DNA from: Chondrus crispus
Lineage: Eukaryota > Rhodophyta > Florideophyceae > Gigartinales > Gigartinaceae
Direction of reading: 5' to 3'
Assembly: GCF_000350225.1 (NCBI RefSeq)
Contig: NW_005179127.1
Coordinates: 1-64,000, forward strand
Length of the DNA: 64,000 nt
A program made the position numbers and the translations under genes. Each line of letters begins with the position of its first letter. The first letter of the stretch is position 1. The notes beneath the pieces are model-generated. The model was not told where the DNA came from. It saw only the letters and a program-made list of their open reading frames with translations, and did not search any database. Shown here one piece after another: positions 19,516 through 29,433 of the stretch.

Positions 19516-20468
19516 CCCTTCTGGCAGGGTCAAGTTTGGACATGTAAGCCGTTCTTTACATGTTGGATGCAAGAACCCCACAACCAGGCCATAAACGGCT
19601 CTCAGCCAATCACATCACTGTGGAGTTCAGTCTCAGAGCCTCTCAATGGCTTCCAACAAATGCTAAGAGGCATTACGTAGCCACAAATTATCCACATCGA
19701 CTGAGCAGTAGAAAAAAAGTGGTTTAATTTTGGACACATCCTTTTGATTACTTCATGACCGTTTGCAGCACCCCGATGATGATGCTATGGACTATCCTTG
19801 CACCTGGAACGAACGAATGGCATCATCACTAGGCCAATTACTTCGCCATCTTTGGCGGCCATCGTTTGCAATCTGTGACATCATGTATCTGAGTCCAGCA
19901 TTGTCAACAGCAAATCCTCTCTGGGCTGCCGTGATAAGCCGCTCGCATATCATCTTTTCCTCTATGTACGTTAACACAGTACGTCGACCACAACCAGCAC
20001 CTTCGGTATGCACTGCCTGAAGCGTGGCATCAATGCCAAGCCTTTTCAAAGTCAGGTTGAGATTGCCTACAAGCGATTTTTTGAGGCCGCTCATTTCGGC
20101 CACTTTACGAATAGGCCATTTTTTGCTGAGTAGCTTGACAGCTTCGAGTCTTGCTTTGACGACTTCTTCCTTGCTTTGGGCTTTTCTGGCGATCTGCCGG
20201 GTCTGTTTTCGCATGGATAGCGGCATTTTTTTGTGTGTTGCAGTCTTGAGATGGGTGTAGTAGAAAGGGCGGGCTATGCAGACATTCAAAGTTTACCGAG
20301 AGTGTGATAAGGTGGATCATTCAAATTAGATCTGAAGCGGTGTGATTGGTTGTGTCGCATTGCCTAACCAGTGCAAGTTTGACAAGTTGCGTTGTTACAG
20401 CGGCTGGCAACATCACAGGTAAGATGTCCATTATTAAGCCATGTCCATATTTGACCCTGCCAGAAGGG
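19516..20468 (-). mobile_element. pogo/Tc1-type DNA transposon, short, with TIRs and TA duplication
   Basis: Terminal inverted repeats begin CCCTTCTGGCAGGGTCAA at 19516 and, on the other strand, at 20468, and agree at all but two of the first 29 bases. Both ends are flanked by TA (19514-19515, 20469-20470), the target duplication of the Tc1/mariner/pogo superfamily. At 953 bases it is too short for a full transposase; it contains one minus-strand ORF with only the DNA-binding part, so it is a deletion derivative that would need transposase from elsewhere. Confidence 0.85.
19792..20226 (-). CDS. Transposase N-terminal DNA-binding part (psq / CENP-B type)
   Basis: 144 codons from the ATG at 20226; the frame is open slightly further upstream without another ATG. 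Residues about 25-60 (LEAVKLLSKKWPIRKVAEMS, then GLKKSLVGN) fit a Pipsqueak-type helix-turn-helix. Residues about 83-130 (GRRTVLTYIEEKMICERLI, then AAQRGFAVDNAGLRYMM) fit the second, CENP-B-like domain of pogo transposases. The frame stops before any DDE catalytic region. It sits inside matched terminal inverted repeats, which supports the assignment. It could be a dead fragment or a short DNA-binding protein that competes with full transposase. Confidence 0.7.
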   Translation of the reverse strand: MPLSMRKQTRQIARKAQSKEEVVKARLEAVKLLSKKWPIRKVAEMSGLKKSLVGNLNLTLKRLGIDATLQAVHTEGAGCGRRTVLTYIEEKMICERLITAAQRGFAVDNAGLRYMMSQIANDGRQRWRSNWPSDDAIRSFQVQG

Positions 20469-20638
20469 TAACGTGTCTTGCCTCCGCTCTACACGACACG
20501 TACCAACGCCGAATGCCCTTCCTGCCCCCCTGCCCCCGCCCCAATCCACACTACCCTTACCAAGGGTACCCGTACCCACCCCTACACACGCGTCACCGCA
20601 CGCCGCCCCCTGCGCGCCGGCCGTCCCGCGCAGTTACC

Positions 20639-20656
20639 GCCGTTGCCGTTGCCGTT

Positions 20657-20692
<36 letters not shown>
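20639..20692 (+). repeat. GCCGTT / GCC microsatellite abutting the DUF5060 start codon
   Basis: Four GCCGTT-like hexamers pass into nine or more GCC triplets that end at the ATG of the next gene. It therefore lies in the 5' leader and could change length easily. Confidence 0.85.
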
Positions 20693-20693
<1 letters not shown>

Positions 20694-22666
20694 TGCCGCT
20701 CTGCACCTGCCTGGTCGCGCTGCTGCTGGCGCTGCTGTGCGCGCGCGCGCGTGCGGCCTCGCTCACGCCGCGCGAGCCGCTGCGCTGGCACACGCTCACG
20801 CTGCTGTTCCGGGGCCCGCGCACGTCGGAGACGGCGCAGCCGAACCCGTTCCTGCACTTCCGCCTGGACGTCGTCTTCACGCACGCTGCGTCGGCCTTCG
20901 AGGCCCGCGTCCCGGGCTTCTACGCCGCCGACGGCGACGCGGCCCACACCTCGGCCGCCGCGGGCGACGCCTGGGCCGCCCGCTTCACCCCGCCGCGCAC
21001 GGGCGCCTGGGCCTACCGCGCAGAGTTCCTCGAGGGCCTGCGCGCGGCCGTCACGGCCGAGGGACGCCCGGCCTACTTTCACGGCGACGCCGGCTCCTTC
21101 TTCGTCGGAGAGACTACCGCAAGCCCCCCCGATCTCAGGGCTAGTGGCAGGCTCCAGTACGTCGGCCAGAGGTACTTTCGACACGCCAATGGCGAGTATC
21201 GCCTCAAGCTGGGTACCAATACCCCGGAGAACTTGCTGGGGTATGTCGATTTTGACGGCGAGGATGGCGTCTTTACCTTCGACGCCCATCTCAAAGACTG
21301 GCGCGAGGGCGACCCTACCTGGGGGCCTGACGAGAAGGGCAAGGCCTTGATCGGCGCCCTCAACTACCTGGCTGCGAGCCGCGTCAACTCCCTCTTCGCC
21401 ATGCTCATGACCATCAAGGGCGACGCGGACAGCCACGTCCACCCGTGGCTGTCTGTTGCCTACCGCGCGCGCTACGACGTGTCGCGCCTGGAGCAGTGGA
21501 GCCTCGTCTTCGACTACGCCTCCTCGCTGGGCATCACCCTCAACCTCGCCTTCCTGGAGACGGAGAACGAGGCCCTGTTCGAGCACGAGGAGAGCGTGTC
21601 CACGGCCACGGGCTTCGCCGACACTCGCAAGCTCTTCTACCGCGAGCTCATCGCCCGCTTTGCCCACAACCTGGGCTGCACCTTCACCCTGGGCGAGGAG
21701 AACGGCTGGACTGAGGGCAAGCCGGACGACGTGCTCCCCGTCGCCCAGCGCGACGGCCCGGCCCACCCGTGGGGCGTCGGCAACTCCCACCTGCAGCGCC
21801 GCCTCTTCACGCAGTACATCCGCGCCGCCGACCCCTACAGCTGCCCGATCGCCGTGCACACCTTCCCGCGCGACAAGGACGCCATCTTCACCCCCATGCT
21901 GGGCCCCACGTCCGGCGCCCGCGTGGAGAGCGCCAGCCTGCAGCTGCCGCGCAAGAACCTCACGGCCATGGAGACGGGCGAGTGGGTGTCGCGCTCGACG
22001 GCGGCCGGCATGCCGTGGGTGGTCACGGCCGACGAGTTCGGGCGCGACACGCCCGCGGACGTGGGTGGCGTGCCGCTGGACAAGGCGGCACTCGGCCCGG
22101 GCGTGCGTGGCGCGTTCGCGTGGGGCCACTTCCTGGCCGGCGGCGGCGGGCTCGAGGTGTTCGCGGGGCCGGCGGACCAGAAGCTGGAGGACTTCCGGCG
22201 CTTCGACCAGGCGTGGGCCGAGTTCTCGCGCCCGCTGCGCCTGATGCAGCGCCACGGCATCCCGTTCTGGGCGATGCACGGCGCGGACGGCACGGTCGAG
22301 CGCTCGCGCGACGCGGCGCGCAACGGCGTGTACACGTGGGCCTTCGCGCGCGAGGGCGACGTGTACGTGGTGTACGCGTCCAGGGCGGACGATGTGGTGA
22401 TGAGGTTCGCAGACGTCAAGGGCGAGTTCCAGGTGAGGTGGTTCGACCCCCGCAGGGACGCGTCCGAGGAGCTGCGCGTCGGGTCCGTGGCGACCGTCAG
22501 CGGCGGCGGAGACGTGTCGCTCGGTAGCCCCCCCGCCGATGGCGACTGGGTCGCCGTCGTCGCGAGGGAGGTGCCGAGGAGGAGGGCAAGGCTGACAGGC
22601 GTGTCGCCGCACGATCTCGTGCCCGGTGCTGTCACCATGGGCGCTTCGGAGGGGCATTGGGGGTAA
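20693..22666 (+). CDS. Secreted DUF5060-type glycoside-hydrolase-like protein
   Basis: 657 codons from the ATG at 20693. Residues 1-21 (CLVALLLALLCARARA) form a signal peptide, so the product enters the secretory pathway. Residues about 31-125 match the DUF5060 beta-domain: LTLLFRGPRTSETAQPNPF, VVFTHAASAF, PGFYAADGDAAHTS. Residues about 145-560 resemble a glycosidase barrel, with acidic strand ends such as LETENEA and LGEENGW. The C-terminal 100 residues (NGVYTWAFAREGDVYVVYAS, WFDPR) resemble the small beta-domain often called putative collagen-binding in bacterial DUF5060/GH proteins. Such proteins act on extracellular polysaccharide in marine bacteria; a cell-wall or matrix role is inferred. 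The frame upstream of the ATG is open but low-complexity. GC is far above that of the flanks, which suggests transfer or strong codon bias. A long minus-strand frame here is a shadow. Confidence 0.8.
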
Positions 22667-23828
22667 GGGTGCGCAGGTGTGCGGGTGTGTAGGGAGTGGG
22701 TATTTATGTGGTGGCTCTAAGAGGTTATATTTTTATGGATGGTAGTGGGAGGAGGGGGAGGAGGGGGAGGAGGGATCGAAGGGGATAAAACTAGTGATGA
22801 GCATTGACTCTCGTGGCCCGATTTACCCGTCATCGTGTCTTCTGTCAAGTCGTAGTGTCTATCGGACCGTTGCTCTCATGTTAGGACTCTTTTTTGGACT
22901 TAAATATATATATACTGTATATATATATATTTTTTTCTTGACTTTCGCTTTCCCGACAAGAAGGAAGAGGACATCACCCCCCTGCCAACGTACTTGACTT
23001 CTGCCTTGGGCCCAGAAAGAAGATGTGAGAATTGCAGGTTCTTCCTGGTCATTTTTAGATGTGTGTGGAAAAGAAGCTTTTTTAAACCACCTTCAAACTG
23101 CATGTAAAATAACTTCGAAACCCAAAACGCCAGTTTAAAAACGGCATCTAGGTACTCAATCTGCATCGGATTAAAAAGATTTTTTAATCTTTCAGCGTAT
23201 TCAAAGCGCTGCAATCCCGGCGTTCTGCAAGATGTTGTCGCCGAAAACAAGTACGTTGAGGAAACAGTGTCCAAGATAGCTTTTTAAACATTCAATATAT
23301 TTTACGTATATGTGCTCTACTAGCCAGAGCGTACGTAGAACACTTAGCTCTAGTGTCTATCCGACATATCATGACGACAAGCCCCGGTCGAATAGACAAA
23401 AAAGAGCTGTCCTCATCTTCTGAGGACAGCTCTTTTTTTCTTGGCAGTCCTTAGAACAGCCTGTCCTAATCTATCTATCGATTTTCACGGGCAGTGGTGG
23501 CGAAGAAAGGGACGCATGTGAGAGTTGCATGACGTCGGGAAGTGATCGCGCGGGAAACAGCCGTTGGACATCGTCCGGTGCTGTACCGCCTGGATTGAGA
23601 CAAGTGTACCGCAAGGGACGCGTACAAGACGCGCCGCTTCGCCGCTGCGCTCCGAAACCTCCATTCCACCGCCACGTGCCCACGTGTCGAAACCCCCAAA
23701 AAATTTCTCTCTGTGCCTCCGCGTCCTGCCGCCTGTCGATCCCCCCCAGGCGCGCAGCACCGCCCCCGCTCACGCGAAGGGACGCCACCCTCGTCCTCGC
23801 CAAGTCGACATACTGTTAGTTTTGCATT
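22667..23828. other. Intergenic with G-rich and AT-rich simple repeats
   Basis: 1.16 kb up to the N run. 22747-22774 is a run of GGGAGGAGGG-type repeats with four G-tracts, able in principle to form a G-quadruplex in the 3' region of the DUF5060 gene. Around 22912-22931 is an alternating AT tract. The word TAGTGTCTATC occurs twice, at about 22854 and 23351. A hairpin at 23398-23438 is listed apart. No gene is supported. Confidence 0.6.
23398..23438. repeat. Perfect 18-bp hairpin ending in a T run
   Basis: 23398-23415 pairs exactly with 23421-23438 around the 5-base loop TCTTC; the stem core is GAGCTGTCCTCA, and the right arm ends in seven T. In a eukaryote a T run of this kind can end RNA polymerase III transcripts. 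No snRNA or tRNA is recognised upstream. Confidence 0.7.
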
Positions 23829-24644
23829 NNNNNNNNNNNNNNNNNNNNNNNNNNNNNNNNNNNNNNNNNNNNNNNNNNNNNNNNNNNNNNNNNNNNNNNN
23901 NNNNNNNNNNNNNNNNNNNNNNNNNNNNNNNNNNNNNNNNNNNNNNNNNNNNNNNNNNNNNNNNNNNNNNNNNNNNNNNNNNNNNNNNNNNNNNNNNNNN
24001 NNNNNNNNNNNNNNNNNNNNNNNNNNNNNNNNNNNNNNNNNNNNNNNNNNNNNNNNNNNNNNNNNNNNNNNNNNNNNNNNNNNNNNNNNNNNNNNNNNNN
24101 NNNNNNNNNNNNNNNNNNNNNNNNNNNNNNNNNNNNNNNNNNNNNNNNNNNNNNNNNNNNNNNNNNNNNNNNNNNNNNNNNNNNNNNNNNNNNNNNNNNN
24201 NNNNNNNNNNNNNNNNNNNNNNNNNNNNNNNNNNNNNNNNNNNNNNNNNNNNNNNNNNNNNNNNNNNNNNNNNNNNNNNNNNNNNNNNNNNNNNNNNNNN
24301 NNNNNNNNNNNNNNNNNNNNNNNNNNNNNNNNNNNNNNNNNNNNNNNNNNNNNNNNNNNNNNNNNNNNNNNNNNNNNNNNNNNNNNNNNNNNNNNNNNNN
24401 NNNNNNNNNNNNNNNNNNNNNNNNNNNNNNNNNNNNNNNNNNNNNNNNNNNNNNNNNNNNNNNNNNNNNNNNNNNNNNNNNNNNNNNNNNNNNNNNNNNN
24501 NNNNNNNNNNNNNNNNNNNNNNNNNNNNNNNNNNNNNNNNNNNNNNNNNNNNNNNNNNNNNNNNNNNNNNNNNNNNNNNNNNNNNNNNNNNNNNNNNNNN
24601 NNNNNNNNNNNNNNNNNNNNNNNNNNNNNNNNNNNNNNNNNNNN
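23829..24644. other. Assembly gap (816 N)
   Basis: All bases are N. The true length and content are unknown. The reading frame of the SNF5 gene is open back to the gap edge, so part of that gene may be inside it. Confidence 1.
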
Positions 24645-24680
24645 CCGCAGCCGGACCTCCCCCCGCGCCCCGATGCTCCT

Positions 24681-26120
24681 ATGATGCGTTTGCATGAATT
24701 TTCTCACTATGACGTCACAGACCGCGCCGCGCGTGCACGCCATCGACATGTCTCACAGAGAAAGCGAGAGCGCACCCCGTTTGTCAAACACCTCGAGGAT
24801 TCCGCCGAACCGTCCCTGGTTGATGCTGTCGAGCGTGCGTATCATGCTCTCGTCGCTCCAAACTGGACTATTGACCCCACGCACGCGGAGCCTTTGCTCT
24901 TACCCGTCGAGCTCTTTGTAGAGACTGCTGGTCACACATTGCACATGTTCACCCAATGGGACGTTAACGACCGCACGCTCAGTCCTGAACTTGTCGCCGA
25001 TCGCATCCGAAGGGCCCGCCGCTTGCCCCACAACTTCGTCAAACCAACCGCCATGCAGATTCGCCGCGCCCTCTTTTCCGCTGGAATCGTGTGCGCTGCC
25101 CCACCTGCTCCTCCGGGTGCCAACGAGGAAAACCGTCGCCTCATTCGTATTGATGTCGAGCTGGGCGGAGGCCCCGGCTCACAAAACCTGTGCGATGAGT
25201 TCGAGTGGGATCTTGGAATCGGCTCGATGAACTCCCCAGAGCTTTTTGCCCACTGCCTCTGCAGCGATGCTGGAATTCCTCAGAAACATGCCGCCACGGT
25301 CGCCAGAGCCATTCGCGAAAAACTCGTCCTCGCCCACGCCATTGCCTACGGAGACGAAGAGACCAAACGGATGGCATTGAGCGTGCTGCCCGAAGATGAT
25401 CCCTTGCGGAACCCGTTACCAAAAGTCTTTTCCGTCTTCTCGAGAGATGTCGACCATAGCGCCGCATCACGGGAAGCAAACGAGGCCGAAATCAACGACA
25501 CGTATATTGCTCCTCTTGTGGACGCCGTTGTCGCAGAGTCTGAACGACGCTCCACTGAATGTAAACGCAACATGGAGGACGAGAGGAAGCGAAAAGAGTT
25601 TGAGGCGACGAGGGCAGTCGAGGAGGTCGACGAAGCGGAGAGACAAGCAAAGATCGAAAAAAGCCTGCTGGAAGTCGAGCAGGCGGCCATTGAGTTGCAG
25701 AAGGAGCGAGGTCTAGATTTCCGTCCGTATCTCGCCCTCAAGATAGCACGTGGAGAACGATTAGGGACATGGACACCCGCCGTGTTTGATCGCAAGCGGA
25801 GAAGACAGACTTCTTTCCCAATGACAGCCGTGTCCAGGCTTCATACAGCCGTGATTCCAGCGGGTCCACGTGCGGCCAGAAAAAGACGGTCTACTCACCG
25901 TCGAGATAGACGTAGCGAAAGTCGCAGTCAACTGTCGACGTCTGCGACGACACCTGTGAAACGGCCAGCAGAGGCCATGGAGAGCGACGTGAAAGGGGAA
26001 TTGAAGCGAGTTGTCGTCAATGTCAAGGATCTAGCGGTGTGTGTACGTCTCAGGGTCAGGCCGGCGCGAATCACGTCAAACAGAAATGGGTCAAACCCCA
26101 AAAAGCGTCGTCGCCGATGA
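24681..26120 (+). CDS. SNF5: SNF5/SMARCB1 (INI1) chromatin-remodelling subunit
   Basis: 479 codons from the first ATG after the gap; the frame is open upstream into the gap, so more N-terminal residues are possible. Two SNF5 repeats are visible. Repeat 1 spans about residues 72-136 (LLLPVELFVETAGHTLHMF, then LSPELVADRIRR). Repeat 2 spans about residues 153-218 (RLIRIDVELGG, DEFEWDLG, SPELFAHCLCSDAGIP, VARAIREKL). These repeats mark the core subunit of SWI/SNF nucleosome remodellers, which binds the nucleosome acidic patch and partner subunits in the nucleus. Residues about 287-345 are a highly charged helical region likely to form a coiled coil. The tail is rich in Lys and Arg (PKKRRRR at the end), a nuclear localisation signal. 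It is longer than human SMARCB1 (385 residues), mainly through the C-terminal extension. Confidence 0.9.
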   Translation: MMRLHEFSHYDVTDRAARARHRHVSQRKRERTPFVKHLEDSAEPSLVDAVERAYHALVAPNWTIDPTHAEPLLLPVELFVETAGHTLHMFTQWDVNDRTLSPELVADRIRRARRLPHNFVKPTAMQIRRALFSAGIVCAAPPAPPGANEENRRLIRIDVELGGGPGSQNLCDEFEWDLGIGSMNSPELFAHCLCSDAGIPQKHAATVARAIREKLVLAHAIAYGDEETKRMALSVLPEDDPLRNPLPKVFSVFSRDVDHSAASREANEAEINDTYIAPLVDAVVAESERRSTECKRNMEDERKRKEFEATRAVEEVDEAERQAKIEKSLLEVEQAAIELQKERGLDFRPYLALKIARGERLGTWTPAVFDRKRRRQTSFPMTAVSRLHTAVIPAGPRAARKRRSTHRRDRRSESRSQLSTSATTPVKRPAEAMESDVKGELKRVVVNVKDLAVCVRLRVRPARITSNRNGSNPKKRRRR

Positions 26121-26716
26121 TCCCTGTATTGTTTTTGTTTTTTGTTTTTTTTTGTTTTGCAACTCACACACCTTTGGTTCATTCCCAGCGTTAACATTTA
26201 ACCCTCGATATTTGCAAGACGGTCTCGCTTCGCCGTACACAACTTGCTTTCCCATACCAGCAGCTGGTCTTGTTGATATTTCACAATAAAACAGTTGCGG
26301 AGATCACCATCAAACGTTTCACGTCGACACATCGCACCCATTGTCAGTCTCTTCACCAATACCGTTTGGGAGCCCCACAACTGTAGATCTCAGATCCTAG
26401 TTGTCTTTTGAGCGTGAATCCCTGTTTTCAGTTCACGATGTGACGCAGATCACTGTAGTGTATGGAAGATACTGATACTCTTCAGCTCACAATGTGAAGT
26501 GCGGTACACCACAACAGTACCATTCATCCTTGTTCTTTCCTCTACCACCCCATTTGAAGTATACATACCGAGTACATCCCTTCTTCTTTGCGACTTCGAC
26601 TTGTCCTCTCCCAGCAAGCGGTTGTTTCGCATCTGGTAGAGTACTGTATGCAAGGGGAAGAAGGTCCACTCTTGTCGTTTTCAAACCCGCAGCAGAAAGG
26701 GGAAAGAGTTTGAGAC
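26121..26716. other. Intergenic, SNF5 to subtilase
   Basis: 600 bases. It begins with a T-rich tract (26127-26160) likely in the SNF5 3' region. Nothing else is recognisable; no TATA box is obvious before the subtilase ATG. Confidence 0.6.
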
Positions 26717-28444
26717 ATGGAGACGCCTCACATAGGCAAAACATGGGTAAACAATTGTACCTTTTTCACCTTAGCATGCTTCACAGTGGCTGTAGCTCTC
26801 AGGTCTGAATCCGGTACCGAACCAAGATGGGGGCTTCAAAGAATCGTGCAGAGAGAAAAGCTCACTCTAGAACAAATTTCATCTGGCGTGAAACAGTACG
26901 ATTTAGGCGAGGTTACCAAAGCACGCAGCAGGATAAACATTTATATAATCGACAGTGGTATCCACATAGACCATCAAGACTTCTCTGGAAGCAGGGCAGA
27001 GTATGGCATCAACATTGAAAATCCAGGCTCTCTTCCATCAGATTGTGATGGGCATGGTACCCATGTGGCTGGAATAGCTGTCGGAGTGAAAAGCGGTGTT
27101 GCCAGTCAAGCACGTGCTATTGCAGTTCGAATCTTAGACTGTCAAGGGAGAGGATCATGCTCTGATGTTCTCAGCGCACTTGAATTCGTGCTTTCGGATA
27201 GCGAAAGACGACGGAAAGATAGCCAGCGTTCCGTGGCGGTCTTATCTGTTGGATCCGTCAACTCAGCGTGCTCCTCATCGTTGGAAGTGTCGCAGGAGCT
27301 TTGGGATAAAGGAGTTGTTTTAGTGGCAGCAGCCGGGAATGACAATGCTGATGCTTGTGATATGTACCCAGCCAGAAACCCATCTACCATAGCTGTCGGG
27401 GCAACTGACAAAGATGATCGGATGTACAAGAAGAACAACTTTGGAGACTGCATTGATTGCTTCGCTCCAGGAGTGGACATCTTATCGGCTTGGGGCAATA
27501 AATCAGGGCCAGCCTGGAAGCTGCGCACAGGAAGCAGCATGGCTGCCCCGGTTGTGGCTGGCATGTCAGCATTGATCTTAGGGGCGCTACCTAATTTGAC
27601 CTCAGCTGAAGTCCGACAAATATTGGTTTCTTCAACATCCCGAAACAGAATCTTGGCATCAAGTGGAACTCAGGTCATGTCCAATGCAGTCAACCGCTTG
27701 GTTTACGCACCATGGAGCAGATTGTTTGAGGAGATAGAAATGAACAGCCAGGTCACACGGTTTCAAGCGGCAAGGCAACTTCAAAGACAGCAGTTCGATG
27801 AATCGATCCCGGGGTGGAATTCCTCAGCATCAATTATTGCTTTGTCTATGACTTTGAAACCCAAGACTGTTCCCGCCATGGCCTATGCTGCATCTCGCAT
27901 AACAGCCGCTTTGTCCTCTGCGGCTGGGATTCGGACTTCATCATTTTTGGTTCGACGAGTGGCTGGTGTCACAATGCTACCAAATGGCAAGGAGCCGGAA
28001 TCTATCCCGCTTGTATTCTACATGCCGACGTCTCCCTCACTCGCAAATGAATACAAACGCAGACTTATGTTAGCCGACAAAACCCGAAACCTACAGGAAG
28101 AAAGCGGGGAGACGTTCTCATTTGCTCAAGGCTCTATTGAAACTGCAATACTTATGAATGTGACCGTGCCGAAAAAGGCATCTTCCAATGAAACCCTCGG
28201 TGGAGATCGGTTAAACGACGAAGAATCAGATGAAATAGGAACTGGCGCAGTGATCGCGTTGATTTCTGTGGGTGCGATTCTTGTAGCTGGTCTCCTGGTC
28301 GTGGTGGCTGTACTTATCATTTTGCCCCGCATTGCCCGTGCACGGGAGCAAAGGCAAACTCTGAACGAAATTCGGAGACTAAATACCGCACTGTCAGGTC
28401 GACAGAATGCAGCAACTGCGGAAGCGTCACACACAAATGTATGA
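26717..28444 (+). CDS. Membrane-anchored subtilisin-like serine protease (S8)
   Basis: 575 codons. A hydrophobic stretch at residues 14-28 (CTFFTLACFTVAVAL) serves as signal sequence. The catalytic triad of the proteinase-K-like subtilases is complete: D79 in YIIDSGIHIDH, H113 in DGHGTHVAGI and S274 in TGSSMAAPVVAG, with the oxyanion-hole N208 in AAAGNDN. The short segment between signal and Asp may be a reduced propeptide. After the protease domain come about 200 residues without a recognised domain, then a transmembrane helix (about 514-536) and a short, basic cytoplasmic tail. The product should be a type I membrane protein with its protease outside the cell or in the secretory lumen. Many cysteines in the protease domain (for example DCQGRGSC, FGDCIDC) fit disulphides in that setting. 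Convergent with the next gene. Confidence 0.92.
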   Translation: METPHIGKTWVNNCTFFTLACFTVAVALRSESGTEPRWGLQRIVQREKLTLEQISSGVKQYDLGEVTKARSRINIYIIDSGIHIDHQDFSGSRAEYGINIENPGSLPSDCDGHGTHVAGIAVGVKSGVASQARAIAVRILDCQGRGSCSDVLSALEFVLSDSERRRKDSQRSVAVLSVGSVNSACSSSLEVSQELWDKGVVLVAAAGNDNADACDMYPARNPSTIAVGATDKDDRMYKKNNFGDCIDCFAPGVDILSAWGNKSGPAWKLRTGSSMAAPVVAGMSALILGALPNLTSAEVRQILVSSTSRNRILASSGTQVMSNAVNRLVYAPWSRLFEEIEMNSQVTRFQAARQLQRQQFDESIPGWNSSASIIALSMTLKPKTVPAMAYAASRITAALSSAAGIRTSSFLVRRVAGVTMLPNGKEPESIPLVFYMPTSPSLANEYKRRLMLADKTRNLQEESGETFSFAQGSIETAILMNVTVPKKASSNETLGGDRLNDEESDEIGTGAVIALISVGAILVAGLLVVVAVLIILPRIARAREQRQTLNEIRRLNTALSGRQNAATAEASHTNV

Positions 28445-28659
28445 GTACGATGTGCAAGGATGTGATACAAGAAGAGCCTGTAAGGCAGGGCAAGGATGCC
28501 ATTGAAGTTTATGCGAAAATGTACAGTACCTGAGAAAAGTGATGCGCGGGCAAAGTCGTAGTATTTCTTGAGCTCTTGAGGGTGAATACGGGATAGCCAA
28601 CAAGAGAACATCTCTGCTGCTGCAAAAATGCGCCAGCTTTAGGTTGGACGACACAATCT

Positions 28660-29433
28660 CTAAGTCGATTTCTTGACCTTGTCCTCTGGTGATACTTTTG
28701 GTTTTACGTAACGATAGTACGCAACTTGGAAGGCGATTATACCGTTCAGAATAGCAGAGGAGAGGTACCCAGCGAGAATGTTGAAACTGTTTACATCCTG
28801 AATGGTGGTAAAAATGCGCGCACATGCACCGAGGAAAATACCCCAACATGTAATGATGCTGAGAGCACCAGTTGAGCCGTTGACGTAGTTGGAATAGGCC
28901 TGCGGCGTGCGGCCAAGAACGACGACGGCCACGTTGCCGAGAAGCATAAGTTCAAGGAGCGGCATTGGGAAGATCGGAGAACACAACAGAACCAGGCTGG
29001 CAAAAAAGGCGGCAATGACGGCAAACCCGACCTCCTTCCGGTCTGTGTACGAGTAAAAGAGGTAGAGGATCACATAGTTTTCTAGAATTAGGACAGAAAA
29101 GTCACCGTATGTAGAAATTGGATAGTTCTGGCGATAATGGGCGGCGAGGTTGTACGTGTAGCCAAAGGTCTCGATAAGAAACGTTGTACCTGAGAGACCG
29201 GCGACCGACTTGTTTGACACGATAGTGGCTATCTGCGGCAGTTTGATGAGGCCAGCGAAGAAGACAATCCCTAAACCGAGGGCAAGAGACAGAGACGCCC
29301 GAAAACAATCGGATTCGCTCAAAATGATCGAGGGCAGCTGAAGAAGAGATTCCGGGCGGTCACAAACCGGGGGAAGAACACGGTCGACTAGAGCGCCGAC
29401 ACCACCGGTCCATGAACTCTCGAAAGCCTCCAT
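28660..29433 (-). CDS. MPDU1: Mannose-P-dolichol utilization defect 1 homologue (PQ-loop protein)
   Basis: 257 codons, minus strand, intron-free. Two PQ-loop repeats are present: GLIKLPQIATIVSNKSVAGL (about residues 61-80) and LGRTPQAYSNYVNGSTGALS (about 172-191), each in a set of hydrophobic helices, about seven in all. Order, spacing and length agree with MPDU1/Lec35 (about 247 residues in human), which is needed for use of dolichol-phosphate-mannose and -glucose on the lumenal side of the ER in N-glycan and GPI synthesis. The C-terminus reads DKVKKST, a KKXX dilysine signal for return to the ER, which fits the location. Stop is TAG at 28662-28660. The 3' end lies 215 bases from the convergent subtilase gene. 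Confidence 0.92.
   Translation of the reverse strand: MEAFESSWTGGVGALVDRVLPPVCDRPESLLQLPSIILSESDCFRASLSLALGLGIVFFAGLIKLPQIATIVSNKSVAGLSGTTFLIETFGYTYNLAAHYRQNYPISTYGDFSVLILENYVILYLFYSYTDRKEVGFAVIAAFFASLVLLCSPIFPMPLLELMLLGNVAVVVLGRTPQAYSNYVNGSTGALSIITCWGIFLGACARIFTTIQDVNSFNILAGYLSSAILNGIIAFQVAYYRYVKPKVSPEDKVKKST

Noticed and set aside
20582-22657. 691-codon minus-strand frame over the DUF5060 gene
   Set aside because: Codon-bias shadow: no domains, Arg/Ala/Gly/Val-rich composition, and the plus-strand protein has a signal peptide and recognisable domains.
23398-23438. Bacterial intrinsic terminator
   Set aside because: The shape fits, but surrounding genes are nuclear eukaryotic and no bacterial-type transcription unit is present. 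Kept only as a hairpin.
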